From Paludibacter sp. (GTDB lineage Bacteria; Bacteroidota; Bacteroidia; Bacteroidales; Paludibacteraceae): a stretch of DNA of 64,000 nucleotides. How positions within the stretch are numbered: the first letter of the stretch is position 1; every line of letters starts with the position of its first letter. Where the stretch lies: assembly GCF_009712605.1 (NCBI RefSeq), contig NZ_WASO01000003.1:52523-116522 (forward strand), in the 5' to 3' direction. Below are positions 53,345-61,341 of this stretch, piece by piece. Under the pieces are notes generated by a model. The model ran no database searches. It was not told the DNA's origin and saw only the letters and a program-made list of their open reading frames with translations. A program made the position numbers and the translations under genes.

Positions 53345-56287
53345 ATGCGTTGCAATTTTAACTTCAGACCTCTCCTCTCACGACGACTTCGTGTCGGAGT
53401 CAGATATTTATCGTCTGACCTAACCTCCTCTCCCGGAGGAGAGGAGGAACGCTTTTGCAAAAACAGGATAAGTCTTTTGTTAAGCAGATTTTTTACCCCT
53501 CTCCTTGGGAGAGGGGCAGGGGAGAGGTCGGAACATGGCAAGCGATTTTTATTGTTCATGTTTTTGCTGACGTTCGGTTTGTTGGTCCCGGGAACAGTTT
53601 CCGCTATTACCATCTCCAACACGACTTGTGAGATGGCAGTCAATCCGCTTGCAGTTACCACCACGACCCCTCGTTTCGGATGGCAGTTGCAGTCGGTTGT
53701 CAATGGCGATCGGCAGAAGGCCTATGAATTGGTTGTTACCGCCGAATCGAATAAAACCGTTGTTTGGCAAAGCGGTAAAGTGAAATCGGATGTCAGTCAA
53801 TTGATCGGTTATGCCGGTAAATCTTTGCTTGAGAAAGGAAAAACATACAGTTGGAAAGTTCGTGTGTGGGATGCCAAGGGCAAAGCCTCTGCATGGAGCT
53901 TTCCTGCACATTTTTCGATAGCTCCTGCAGATGATTTTCTCGATGCGCAATGGATCGGTGCAGTGACCAAAGCCGACTCCCATTTGCCGATCGGCAAGAG
54001 TTATCACGTTCCATCTTTCAAATCGCAGGCCAATGTGGCTATGCTGAAAAATATCGACAGCATGGCATTGCGCAGCATTCTGCTCCGGAAAGATTTTAAA
54101 GCAAAAACTACTGTAAAAAAGGTAACGGTTTATGTTTGCGGATTGGGTCATTATCAGCTTTCTATCAATGGAAAAAAAGTAGGGGACAGTGAGTTTGCAC
54201 CGCTTTGGAGCGACTATTCCAAAACGGTCTATTACAATACCTATGATGTTTCCGATCGAATTGAAAAAGGAAAAAACGCGATTGGAGTAGTTCTTGGCAA
54301 TGGTTTTTACAATGCCATTAGCACCCGTTACAGCAAGTTATGGCGCACTTACGGACCTCCGACCTTGTTTTTTAAGATGGTGGTGGAATATGCCGATGGC
54401 AAAAAAGAGATAATTCGTTCCGACAAAAGCTGGAAATATACTCCGGGTCCCATCACGTTCAACAGTATTTATGGCGGCGAGGATTATGATGCCAATCTGG
54501 AACAACCAGGCTGGAATGCTGCCGGTTTCAATGATTCTCAATGGCGCAGTGTTGTGTTACAGGAGGCTTCGGAAGGTAAGCTTACGGCTCAGACAGCACC
54601 TCCTGTTCAGGTCAACAAGCAATACGGAATCAAGGAGTTGAAGCATCTATCCGATTCGGTCTATGTGCTCGATATGGGACAAAATCTGTCGGGTTTTCCG
54701 TCAATAAAAATACGTGGAAAAAAAGGACAAACCGTTCGCCTGTGGGTGGGCGAATCGCTCGAAAAGGATGGAAAGGTGAGCCAGAAACGTACCGGAGCAC
54801 CGTACTATTTTCAGTACACGCTCAAAGGCGACGGAGAGGAAGAATGGCAACCGATGTTCAGCTATTATGGTTACCAATACATTCAGGTGGAAGGTGCTGA
54901 TGTGCTGACCTCTCCGGCAAGGAGCACGATGCCGTTGATTACAGACATCCAATCGAATTTTGTCTACTCTTCGGCAGCCGAAGTGGGCACTTTCGATTGC
55001 TCGAACGATATTTTCAATAAGACACACTGGCTGATTAACAATGCCATCAAGAGCAATTTTCAGGGCGTGATGACCGATTGTCCGCAGCGCGAAAAGCTGG
55101 GATGGATAGAAGAGTTACATCTCAACGGTCCCGGTTTGTTGATGAACTACGACATGTCGACCATGTTTCCCAAAATTTTGCGGGATATGAGCGATGCGCA
55201 GCATGCCGACGGGTTGGTACCAAGCATTTGTCCCGAATATGTCTTTTTCGGCGGTGATTTTACCGATTCGCCCGAGTGGGGCTGTGCCTCCATCGTGGTG
55301 CCGTGGATGTATTACCAGCATTATGGCGACAATTCGTTGATTCGGAAATATTACTCCGTGATGACGCGCTACGTCGACTATCTCGGCACAAAAGCTAACG
55401 GGCATATTCTGTCGCATGGCTTGGGCGACTGGTACGATTACGGGGTGAAACCGGCAGGATATTCTCAGAACAGTTCTATTGCCATCTCTGCCACATCGCA
55501 TTATTATCTCTCGGCAATGTTGGTGGCTAAAGCTGCCGCAATGTTGGGAATTGCTCAGGATACGTTGAAATACGGACAGTTAATGCGCGACATCAAGAAA
55601 GCTTATAATGACCGTTTTTTCAACAAGGCAACTAAGCAATATGATATCGGTAGTCAGTTTGCCAATTCTGTCTCTTTATATCTCGATTTGGTGGAACCGC
55701 AATACCGTCAGGCTGTTTTGAAAAACCTTACCGACGACATTGCCTGGCATGGCGATCGCCTGACAACCGGTGATGTGGGCAACCGTTACCTTTTCCAAAC
55801 ATTGGCCGATAATGGACAGAACGAACTGATGTACAAAATGGTCAATCACTATGATGCTCCGGGTTACGGTTTTCAGTTGAAATATGGACTAACCACGCTG
55901 ACTGAACAGTGGGATCCGCGCAAAGGCAATTCGTGGAACCATTTTATGATGGGACAGATCGAAGAGTGGTTCTTCAAAACACTGGTCGGTATCCGCTACG
56001 ACGAAAAGCAACCCGGTTTCAAGCATATTCTGTTGCAACCGACACCGGTTGGCGATTTGAAAAACGTTTCGGCTTCTACAGAAACATTGTACGGAAAGGT
56101 GGCCGTTGTCTGGACAAAGACTGAAAAACAATTCAATCTGAAAGTGACGATTCCGGTCAACACAACTTCGACGGTGACGTTGCCTTTTGCGGCGACTTCA
56201 GTACGTGTCAACGGCAAGGCTGTGGTTGTAAAAGACAATTCGGTGGAACTGGGTTCGGGAAAATGGCAGATTGAGGCTACGTTGTAA
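53345..56287 (+). CDS. Alpha-L-rhamnosidase, GH78 family
   Basis: 980 aa as the longest frame, but residues ~8-62 are translation of a palindromic repeat. The segment GKRFLLFMFLLTFGLLVPGTVSA (66-88) looks like the true signal peptide. The next in-frame ATG is at 53558 (Met72) and lacks the basic n-region, so the start is uncertain. Then come the Bac_rhamnosid N-terminal sandwiches, a lectin-like domain (WRTYGPPTLFFKMVVEYADG) and the (alpha/alpha)6 domain. Signatures: VMTDCPQREKLGWIEELHLNGPGLLMNYD, SPEWGCASIVVPWMYYQHYGD and LTEQWDPRKGNSWNHFMMGQIEEWFF. It removes terminal alpha-L-rhamnose from rhamnogalacturonan-type chains. 10 nt after the fusion gene. Confidence 0.9.
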   Translation: MRCNFNFRPLLSRRLRVGVRYLSSDLTSSPGGEEERFCKNRISLLLSRFFTPLLGRGAGERSEHGKRFLLFMFLLTFGLLVPGTVSAITISNTTCEMAVNPLAVTTTTPRFGWQLQSVVNGDRQKAYELVVTAESNKTVVWQSGKVKSDVSQLIGYAGKSLLEKGKTYSWKVRVWDAKGKASAWSFPAHFSIAPADDFLDAQWIGAVTKADSHLPIGKSYHVPSFKSQANVAMLKNIDSMALRSILLRKDFKAKTTVKKVTVYVCGLGHYQLSINGKKVGDSEFAPLWSDYSKTVYYNTYDVSDRIEKGKNAIGVVLGNGFYNAISTRYSKLWRTYGPPTLFFKMVVEYADGKKEIIRSDKSWKYTPGPITFNSIYGGEDYDANLEQPGWNAAGFNDSQWRSVVLQEASEGKLTAQTAPPVQVNKQYGIKELKHLSDSVYVLDMGQNLSGFPSIKIRGKKGQTVRLWVGESLEKDGKVSQKRTGAPYYFQYTLKGDGEEEWQPMFSYYGYQYIQVEGADVLTSPARSTMPLITDIQSNFVYSSAAEVGTFDCSNDIFNKTHWLINNAIKSNFQGVMTDCPQREKLGWIEELHLNGPGLLMNYDMSTMFPKILRDMSDAQHADGLVPSICPEYVFFGGDFTDSPEWGCASIVVPWMYYQHYGDNSLIRKYYSVMTRYVDYLGTKANGHILSHGLGDWYDYGVKPAGYSQNSSIAISATSHYYLSAMLVAKAAAMLGIAQDTLKYGQLMRDIKKAYNDRFFNKATKQYDIGSQFANSVSLYLDLVEPQYRQAVLKNLTDDIAWHGDRLTTGDVGNRYLFQTLADNGQNELMYKMVNHYDAPGYGFQLKYGLTTLTEQWDPRKGNSWNHFMMGQIEEWFFKTLVGIRYDEKQPGFKHILLQPTPVGDLKNVSASTETLYGKVAVVWTKTEKQFNLKVTIPVNTTSTVTLPFAATSVRVNGKAVVVKDNSVELGSGKWQIEATL
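53367..53529. repeat. Palindromic REPIN-like element, copy 1 (inside GH78 ORF)
   Basis: A 163-bp element starts GACCTCTCC and ends GGAGAGGTC, its inverted termini. It contains hairpins at 53424-53447 (10-bp stem, loop of 4) and 53496-53516 (9-bp stem). A similar element is at 57317-57436. Confidence 0.75.
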
Positions 56288-56292
56288 GGGTG

Positions 56293-56312
56293 AAGCGACT
56301 TCCAAGTCGCTT
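56293..56312 (+). repeat. Short palindrome after GH78 gene
   Basis: Perfect AAGCGACTT / AAGTCGCTT pair with a 2-nt centre, 6 nt after the GH78 stop. A hairpin of this kind can slow exonucleases or act as a weak terminator; no T-run follows. Confidence 0.5.
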
Positions 56313-56396
56313 AAAATTGGAGCTCGCTCGACCCAGATAAAGTTGAAGAATAAAAGACTGTTTATTAGCTCATCATAGAGATAAAATTATATAGCA

Positions 56397-57302
56397 ATGC
56401 AAAAAAGATTTTCAGGTGTAGTGGTGCCGATGATTACACCGCTCAAAAAAGACTTTACGGTAGATGTGGAAGCTGTTGCCGTTATTATGAAACGTTTTGC
56501 CCAATATGGCATTCATCCGTTGGTATTAGGTACAACCGGAGAATCAAGTTCGGTGGATGAGAAGGAAAGCCTTCGTTTTGTGGAGGCTGCTGTCAAGGCA
56601 AAAAGTCCTGGCCAGTGCGTTTATGCCGGCTTGGTAGGCAATCAGGTAGCCGAACTGATCAAACGGGGTAATCAGTTTATTGAACTGGGCGCCGATGTGG
56701 TAGTTGCTACATTGCCGTCGTATTACATCCTTACGCCGGATCAGATGGTGACTTTCTACACTCAGTTGGCCGACAATGTGAAAGGACCGGTGATGATGTA
56801 CAACATCAAAGCAACCACGCAGATGTCTATTTCGTTGGACGTGGTTTCCAAACTGAGCAATCACCCGAATATCTGGGGTTTGAAGGATTCGGAACGTGAT
56901 GCCGACCGTATGAAAGAATGCATTGTAACATATAAGGATAGAGCCGATTTTGCCTATTTCTGCGGCTGGGGAGCACAAAGCTTCGGTAGTTTGCAGTTAG
57001 GCGCCGACGGTGTGGTGCCGAGTACCGGAAACATCGTGCCTGAACTGTATGGTAAACTGATGGAAGCAGCAAAAGCGGGTGACTGGAAAACAACACAACA
57101 TTATCAGGAACTGACCGATAAAGTGGGAACAGTTTACCAAAAAGATCGTACGTTGGGCGAATCGCTGGCTTCGTTGAAGGTGTTGATGAGCCATGAGGGC
57201 ATTTGCGGTGCTACGATGATGCCTCCGTTGACAGAACTTTCTGCCGAACGTAATCAGCAGATTATCGACAGTTTCGAAGCATTAAAAAAAGAATTGAAAT
57301 AA
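56397..57302 (+). CDS. Dihydrodipicolinate synthase-family aldolase (second copy)
   Basis: 301 aa, (beta/alpha)8 class I aldolase. Lys163 in GLKDSE is the Schiff-base residue and Tyr135 in MYNI is in the catalytic position; GTTGES (45-50) binds the keto acid. It differs from the first copy in the substrate-loop region (ATLPSYYILTPD and MYNIKATTQ instead of YNMPSHT), suggesting a different keto-deoxy sugar acid. Located between GH78 and the symporter. Biosynthetic DapA is less likely because the YNxP Pro is missing. Confidence 0.83.
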   Translation: MQKRFSGVVVPMITPLKKDFTVDVEAVAVIMKRFAQYGIHPLVLGTTGESSSVDEKESLRFVEAAVKAKSPGQCVYAGLVGNQVAELIKRGNQFIELGADVVVATLPSYYILTPDQMVTFYTQLADNVKGPVMMYNIKATTQMSISLDVVSKLSNHPNIWGLKDSERDADRMKECIVTYKDRADFAYFCGWGAQSFGSLQLGADGVVPSTGNIVPELYGKLMEAAKAGDWKTTQHYQELTDKVGTVYQKDRTLGESLASLKVLMSHEGICGATMMPPLTELSAERNQQIIDSFEALKKELK

Positions 57303-57316
57303 CATTATCAAATCAA

Positions 57317-57436
57317 GACCTCTTCCGCCCTTCGGGCACCTTCTCCCAAGGAGAAGGAATCAAAGAGCCGCGTATGCTAAAATTGCTAATTGCACAGTCC
57401 GGCTCCCTCTCCTTGGGAGAGGGTCGGGGAGAGGTC
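57317..57436. repeat. Palindromic REPIN-like element, copy 2
   Basis: 120 bp, beginning GACCTCTTCC and ending GGGAGAGGTC, with internal hairpins GCCCTTCGGGC, CCTTCTCC-caa-GGAGAAGG and CCCTCTCCTTGGGAGAGGG. It shares termini and hairpin layout with the copy at 53367-53529 and ends 14 nt before the symporter start. Confidence 0.75.
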
Positions 57437-57450
57437 AGAATTAAACTTAA

Positions 57451-58992
57451 ATGAACCAGGAACCTATTCATTGGATTGATGGACTGATTGTTGCTGCCTC
57501 GGTGGTATTTACAATTGGCACCGGATTTTATTTTGCACGACGTCAGAAGAGTTCGGATCGTTATTTTTCAGGAAGCAAAAACATTCCTTCCTGGGCGATC
57601 GGTATCTCTATCTTTGCCACGCTCTTGAGCAGTGTTACATTTCTGGCTTATCCGGCAGCGGCTTATAAGTCGAACTGGATATTGCTGGTACAGGGCCTGA
57701 TGGTACCGGTGGTACTGGTCGGTCTGATCGGATTTATCGTGCCATTGTTCAGAAAAGCGATTAAGCTAAGTACGTACGAATATTTCGAACGTCGGTTCGG
57801 CGTATTTGCCCGCATGTACAGTTCTGTAGCGTTTTTGCTGACTCACTTTTCGAAGATGGGAACGGTGCTTTATCTTGTTAGTATTGCCTTGAGTAGTTTC
57901 ACCCATTTCCCGGTGCTGACTGTGATGCTGGTGCTTTCCATCGCAATTATCACCCTGACGGTTTTGGGCGGAATGGAAGCCGTAATCTGGATGGACGTGA
58001 TTCAGGGAGGCTTGTTGATTGGCGGCGGATTGCTCTGCTTGGGCATCCTCTTGTTCCGTCCCGAAGGCGGACCAACTGTGGCTTTGAGTCAGGCTTTCCA
58101 AATGGGAAAAATTGATGTCGGACCGTTCAATTTCAACTTTTCCGAGCTCACTTTTTGGGTGATGGTAGTCAACGGAGCCTTTTATGCACTGCAAAAATAT
58201 GGTACCGATCAAACCATTGTGCAACGTTATCTGGCTGCAAAATCCGACAAGGACGCGAAACATGCGGCTTTGATCGGGGTTGTCATGAGCGTGGCTGTCT
58301 GGACATTGTTTATGTTGATCGGCTCGTTGCTGTATGTTTACTATCACAATGGTACGGCAACGTTACCCGAAGGCATTTCGGCCGATAAGGTATTCCCGCT
58401 CTTTATCAGTACGCAATTGCCGGTAGGTGCTGTTGGTTTGGTACTTGCGGCATTGGTGGCAGCTGCACTTGCCAGTTTGCAATCCGATCTGAACTGTATC
58501 TCTGCCATTGGAATCGCCGACTATTATCGCCGTTTGAAACCGAACAGTACGGACAAACAACAGTTACGGATGGGTCGGATTTTAGTGTTGGTGGCAGGTG
58601 TGCTAATGATGACGGTGGCTTATCTTTACGTTACCTGGGAAGGCGAAGGCGTGCTGGGAGTTGTCTTTGGTCTTTATGCCATCTTCTCGGCCGGTATTGT
58701 GGGCATCTTCCTTTTGGGATTGCTCTCGCGTCGTGCCAACTGGCAGGGTTTGTACATCGGAATTGCAGTTTGCATCTTGTTTACTGCCTATGCCGTTTTG
58801 ACCACGACAAAAATAGACGATACGCCGATTCTCGATCTGGGGAAATTCAATTTCCCGCATCACAAATATATGTTGGGTGTTTATAGCCACATCATCGTGC
58901 TGGTGGTGGGTTACATTGCCAGCCTGTTCTTCAAATCGGAACCGGCAGACGAACACCTGACCATTTATGGGTATATAAAAAGCAAAAAATAA
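57451..58992 (+). CDS. Sodium:solute symporter (SSS family)
   Basis: 513 aa, about 13 membrane helices, inner membrane. SSS signatures: SGSKNIPSWAIGISIFATLLSSVTFLAYPAAAY near the N-terminus, then YEYFERRFGVFARMYSS, VLGGMEAVIWMDVIQGGLLIGGG and a GTDQTIVQRYLAAKSDKDAK segment. It imports a sugar, sugar acid or related solute with sodium. By context it takes up monomers or short products made in the periplasm by the pectin enzymes. The substrate cannot be read from sequence. Confidence 0.9.
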   Translation: MNQEPIHWIDGLIVAASVVFTIGTGFYFARRQKSSDRYFSGSKNIPSWAIGISIFATLLSSVTFLAYPAAAYKSNWILLVQGLMVPVVLVGLIGFIVPLFRKAIKLSTYEYFERRFGVFARMYSSVAFLLTHFSKMGTVLYLVSIALSSFTHFPVLTVMLVLSIAIITLTVLGGMEAVIWMDVIQGGLLIGGGLLCLGILLFRPEGGPTVALSQAFQMGKIDVGPFNFNFSELTFWVMVVNGAFYALQKYGTDQTIVQRYLAAKSDKDAKHAALIGVVMSVAVWTLFMLIGSLLYVYYHNGTATLPEGISADKVFPLFISTQLPVGAVGLVLAALVAAALASLQSDLNCISAIGIADYYRRLKPNSTDKQQLRMGRILVLVAGVLMMTVAYLYVTWEGEGVLGVVFGLYAIFSAGIVGIFLLGLLSRRANWQGLYIGIAVCILFTAYAVLTTTKIDDTPILDLGKFNFPHHKYMLGVYSHIIVLVVGYIASLFFKSEPADEHLTIYGYIKSKK

Positions 58993-59000
58993 ATATCAAT

Positions 59001-59055
59001 GTTGAAACGTGTAATCGTTCAAACGTTGTTTCGGTTCAACGATTACACATTCAAC
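59001..59055. repeat. 55-bp imperfect palindrome before Fe-ADH gene
   Basis: GTTGAA (59001-59006) pairs with TTCAAC (59050-59055), and GTGTAATCGTT (59009-59019) with AACGATTACAC (59038-59048). The 11-mer GTGTAATCGTT recurs at 60223-60233, so related elements flank the Fe-ADH gene. Confidence 0.65.
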
Positions 59056-59072
59056 GCATAAACGACTCTCTA

Positions 59073-60221
59073 ATGAATTCTGTAGTTTTACAACAACCGG
59101 GAACCATTGTTTTCGGTGAAGATAGCATACAACAACTGGCCGAATGCCGGTTTATCACATCATCCGAGCAAATATTAATGTTGGTTGCCACTCCACTTTT
59201 AGGGGCGCTGGCACCTTCTGTTGAAGCCATCAAATCCTCTGGTAAAAAGGTGGAATTGGTGGAATATAACTTTCCCGGAGAACCTACCTTTGCACAGTTC
59301 GATACATTGCTGGCAATTTCGGAAAAGTTCAATCCCGATTGCGTAGTCGGAGTAGGAGGGGGTAGTGTTTTGGATTGTTCCAAATTGCTGGCTGCACTTA
59401 CCGGGAATACTCAAAAATTGGCGGAAGTAGTAGGTATTGGGATTCTTAATGGCCGTAACCGTAAACTGATTTGCGTGCCGACCACCTCAGGAACCGGTAG
59501 CGAAATGTCGCCCAATGCCATTTTACTTAACGAAGCAACGTTGGCAAAAAGCGGTATCATCAGTCCGTATCTTGTTCCGGATGCCTGCTATATTGATCCG
59601 GCACTGACAGTTTCTCTTCCGGCAAAACTGACCGCAGAAACCGGTATGGATGCTCTTTCTCACTGTATCGAGGCGTTTACCAATAAGTTTGCCCACCCGG
59701 CAGTCGATACGTATGCTTTGAAAGGAATTGAACTCATTGCAGCAAACCTTCAACGTGCCTGCGAAAACGGGAAGGACATGGAAGCCCGTGCCGCTCTGTC
59801 GCTGGGTTCCATGTACGGTGGTTTGTGTCTGGGTCCGGTGAATACGTCGGCTATCCATGCTTTGTCGTATGGTTTGGGTGGTAAATTTCATGTGTCGCAC
59901 GGCCTGGCTAATGCTATACTGATGCCGGAAGTATTGCGTTTCAATATGATAGCATCGCCTGAGCGTCATGCACAGCTTGCACTGGCATTGGGAGTTGAAC
60001 AACAGTCATCTGATGAAACGACTGCGTTGGCAGGTATCGAGAAAATTGCCGCTATATCAAAAGCATGCGGCATTCCGCAACATTTGACTGAGATTGGTAT
60101 TGGCAAAGAAGATTTGTCAGAATTGGCCGATATTGCCATGAACGTAACCCGATTGCTGAAGAACAATCCGCGTGAAGTAACCAAAGCGGATGCAATAGAA
60201 ATTTATACGAAACTATTATAA
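59073..60221 (+). CDS. Iron-containing alcohol dehydrogenase
   Basis: 382 aa, group III Fe-ADH, cytosolic. VGVGGGSVLDCSKLLAAL binds NAD(P). The metal ligands are provided by the AETGMDALSHCIEAFTN region (Asp and His) and by HALSYGLGGKFHVSHGLANAILMP (two His). Relatives include lactaldehyde reductase (FucO) and hydroxy-acid dehydrogenases. With rhamnosidase and aldolases nearby, reduction of lactaldehyde from rhamnose or oxidation of an acid sugar are both plausible. The substrate is inference. Confidence 0.88.
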   Translation: MNSVVLQQPGTIVFGEDSIQQLAECRFITSSEQILMLVATPLLGALAPSVEAIKSSGKKVELVEYNFPGEPTFAQFDTLLAISEKFNPDCVVGVGGGSVLDCSKLLAALTGNTQKLAEVVGIGILNGRNRKLICVPTTSGTGSEMSPNAILLNEATLAKSGIISPYLVPDACYIDPALTVSLPAKLTAETGMDALSHCIEAFTNKFAHPAVDTYALKGIELIAANLQRACENGKDMEARAALSLGSMYGGLCLGPVNTSAIHALSYGLGGKFHVSHGLANAILMPEVLRFNMIASPERHAQLALALGVEQQSSDETTALAGIEKIAAISKACGIPQHLTEIGIGKEDLSELADIAMNVTRLLKNNPREVTKADAIEIYTKLL

Positions 60222-60312
60222 CGTGTAATCGTTGAATCGAATAATCGTTAAATCGCGAAACAGCAGATTGACGATTAAACGATCAACAATTGAACAATTA
60301 AACAAAGGTTTT

Positions 60313-61341
60313 ATGAACCCGATTATAGGAATTAGCATGGGCGATCCCGCCGGGATTGGTCCTGAAATATGTATCAAAGCGCTGTCGGATGCTACTGTTT
60401 ACGAACGTTGCCGTCCGGTAGTGATTGGTGATGCGGCTGTGATGGCTCAGGCTGCCACACTGTTGAATGCTCCGCTCAAGGTAAATGCAATCGAAAAAAT
60501 TGCAGATGCAACCTTTGCTTTCGGAACGGTGGACGTGTACGATCTGAAGAACGTTACTCTTTCGGAACTCAAGCCGGGTGAAGTATCGGCCATGGCAGGG
60601 AATGCCGCTTTTGAGGCGGTGCATAAGGTAATTGAACTGGCTTTGGCCAACGAAGTGGATGCTACGGTTACGGCTCCCATCAACAAAGAGTCGATTCACA
60701 AAGCAGGGCACCATTTCTCGGGACATACCGAAATTTATGCTCATTATACCAATACAGCCAAATATGCCATGTTGCTGGCCGATGATAACCTGCGCGTGAT
60801 TCATGCCACTACGCACGTTTCGCTTCGTCAGGCGTGTGATTTGTGCAAGAAAGAGCGTGTGCTGGAAGTTATTTCACTGTTGAACGATGCTTGTGTGCAG
60901 TTCGGTTTCGAAAAACCGCGTATTGCAGTTGCAGGATTGAATCCGCATGCCGGCGAGAACGGGCTGTTTGGAGATGAAGAGATCAATGAAATTATACCTG
61001 CCATTAAAGAGGCGAATGCCAAAGGCTACAATGTGGAAGGCCCGATTCCTCCCGATACCATCTTTGTGAAAGCCGTTCAGGGAAAATATGACGGTTGCGT
61101 GGTGATGTACCACGATCAGGGTCATATCCCGTTCAAACTGGAAGGATTTCAGTGGGACAACGAAAAGCAAACCATGAAAAGTGTGAAGGGTGTGAATATT
61201 ACCCTCGGTTTGCCGATCATCCGTACTTCGGTCGATCATGGTACGGCGTTTGAAATTGCAGGTAAGGGCATTGCTTCGCCCGACGCCATGCTGGTAGCTT
61301 TGGATTATGCAATCTTGATGGCTAAAAACAGAAAAAAATGA
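60313..61341 (+). CDS. PdxA-family 4-phospho-hydroxyacid dehydrogenase
   Basis: 342 aa from ATG 60313, where MNPIIGISMGDPAGIGPEI fits the conserved N-terminus. The open frame extends to 60232 through an intergenic repeat-like segment, which is not expected to be coding. Family features: GDPAGIGPEI, APINKESIHKAGHHFSGHTE (metal and substrate His) and YHDQGHIPFK. Adjacent to a DUF1537 kinase, this is most likely the catabolic PdxA2 type, which oxidatively decarboxylates a 4-phosphorylated C4 acid such as threonate or erythronate phosphate to dihydroxyacetone phosphate. Its stop overlaps the kinase start by 4 nt. Vitamin B6 synthesis is less likely because other pdx genes are absent. Confidence 0.88.
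   Translation: MNPIIGISMGDPAGIGPEICIKALSDATVYERCRPVVIGDAAVMAQAATLLNAPLKVNAIEKIADATFAFGTVDVYDLKNVTLSELKPGEVSAMAGNAAFEAVHKVIELALANEVDATVTAPINKESIHKAGHHFSGHTEIYAHYTNTAKYAMLLADDNLRVIHATTHVSLRQACDLCKKERVLEVISLLNDACVQFGFEKPRIAVAGLNPHAGENGLFGDEEINEIIPAIKEANAKGYNVEGPIPPDTIFVKAVQGKYDGCVVMYHDQGHIPFKLEGFQWDNEKQTMKSVKGVNITLGLPIIRTSVDHGTAFEIAGKGIASPDAMLVALDYAILMAKNRKK

Noticed and set aside
60232-60312. Upstream extension of the pdxA-family ORF
   Set aside because: The extra 27 codons translate an intergenic repeat-like segment; the family N-terminus begins at the ATG at 60313.
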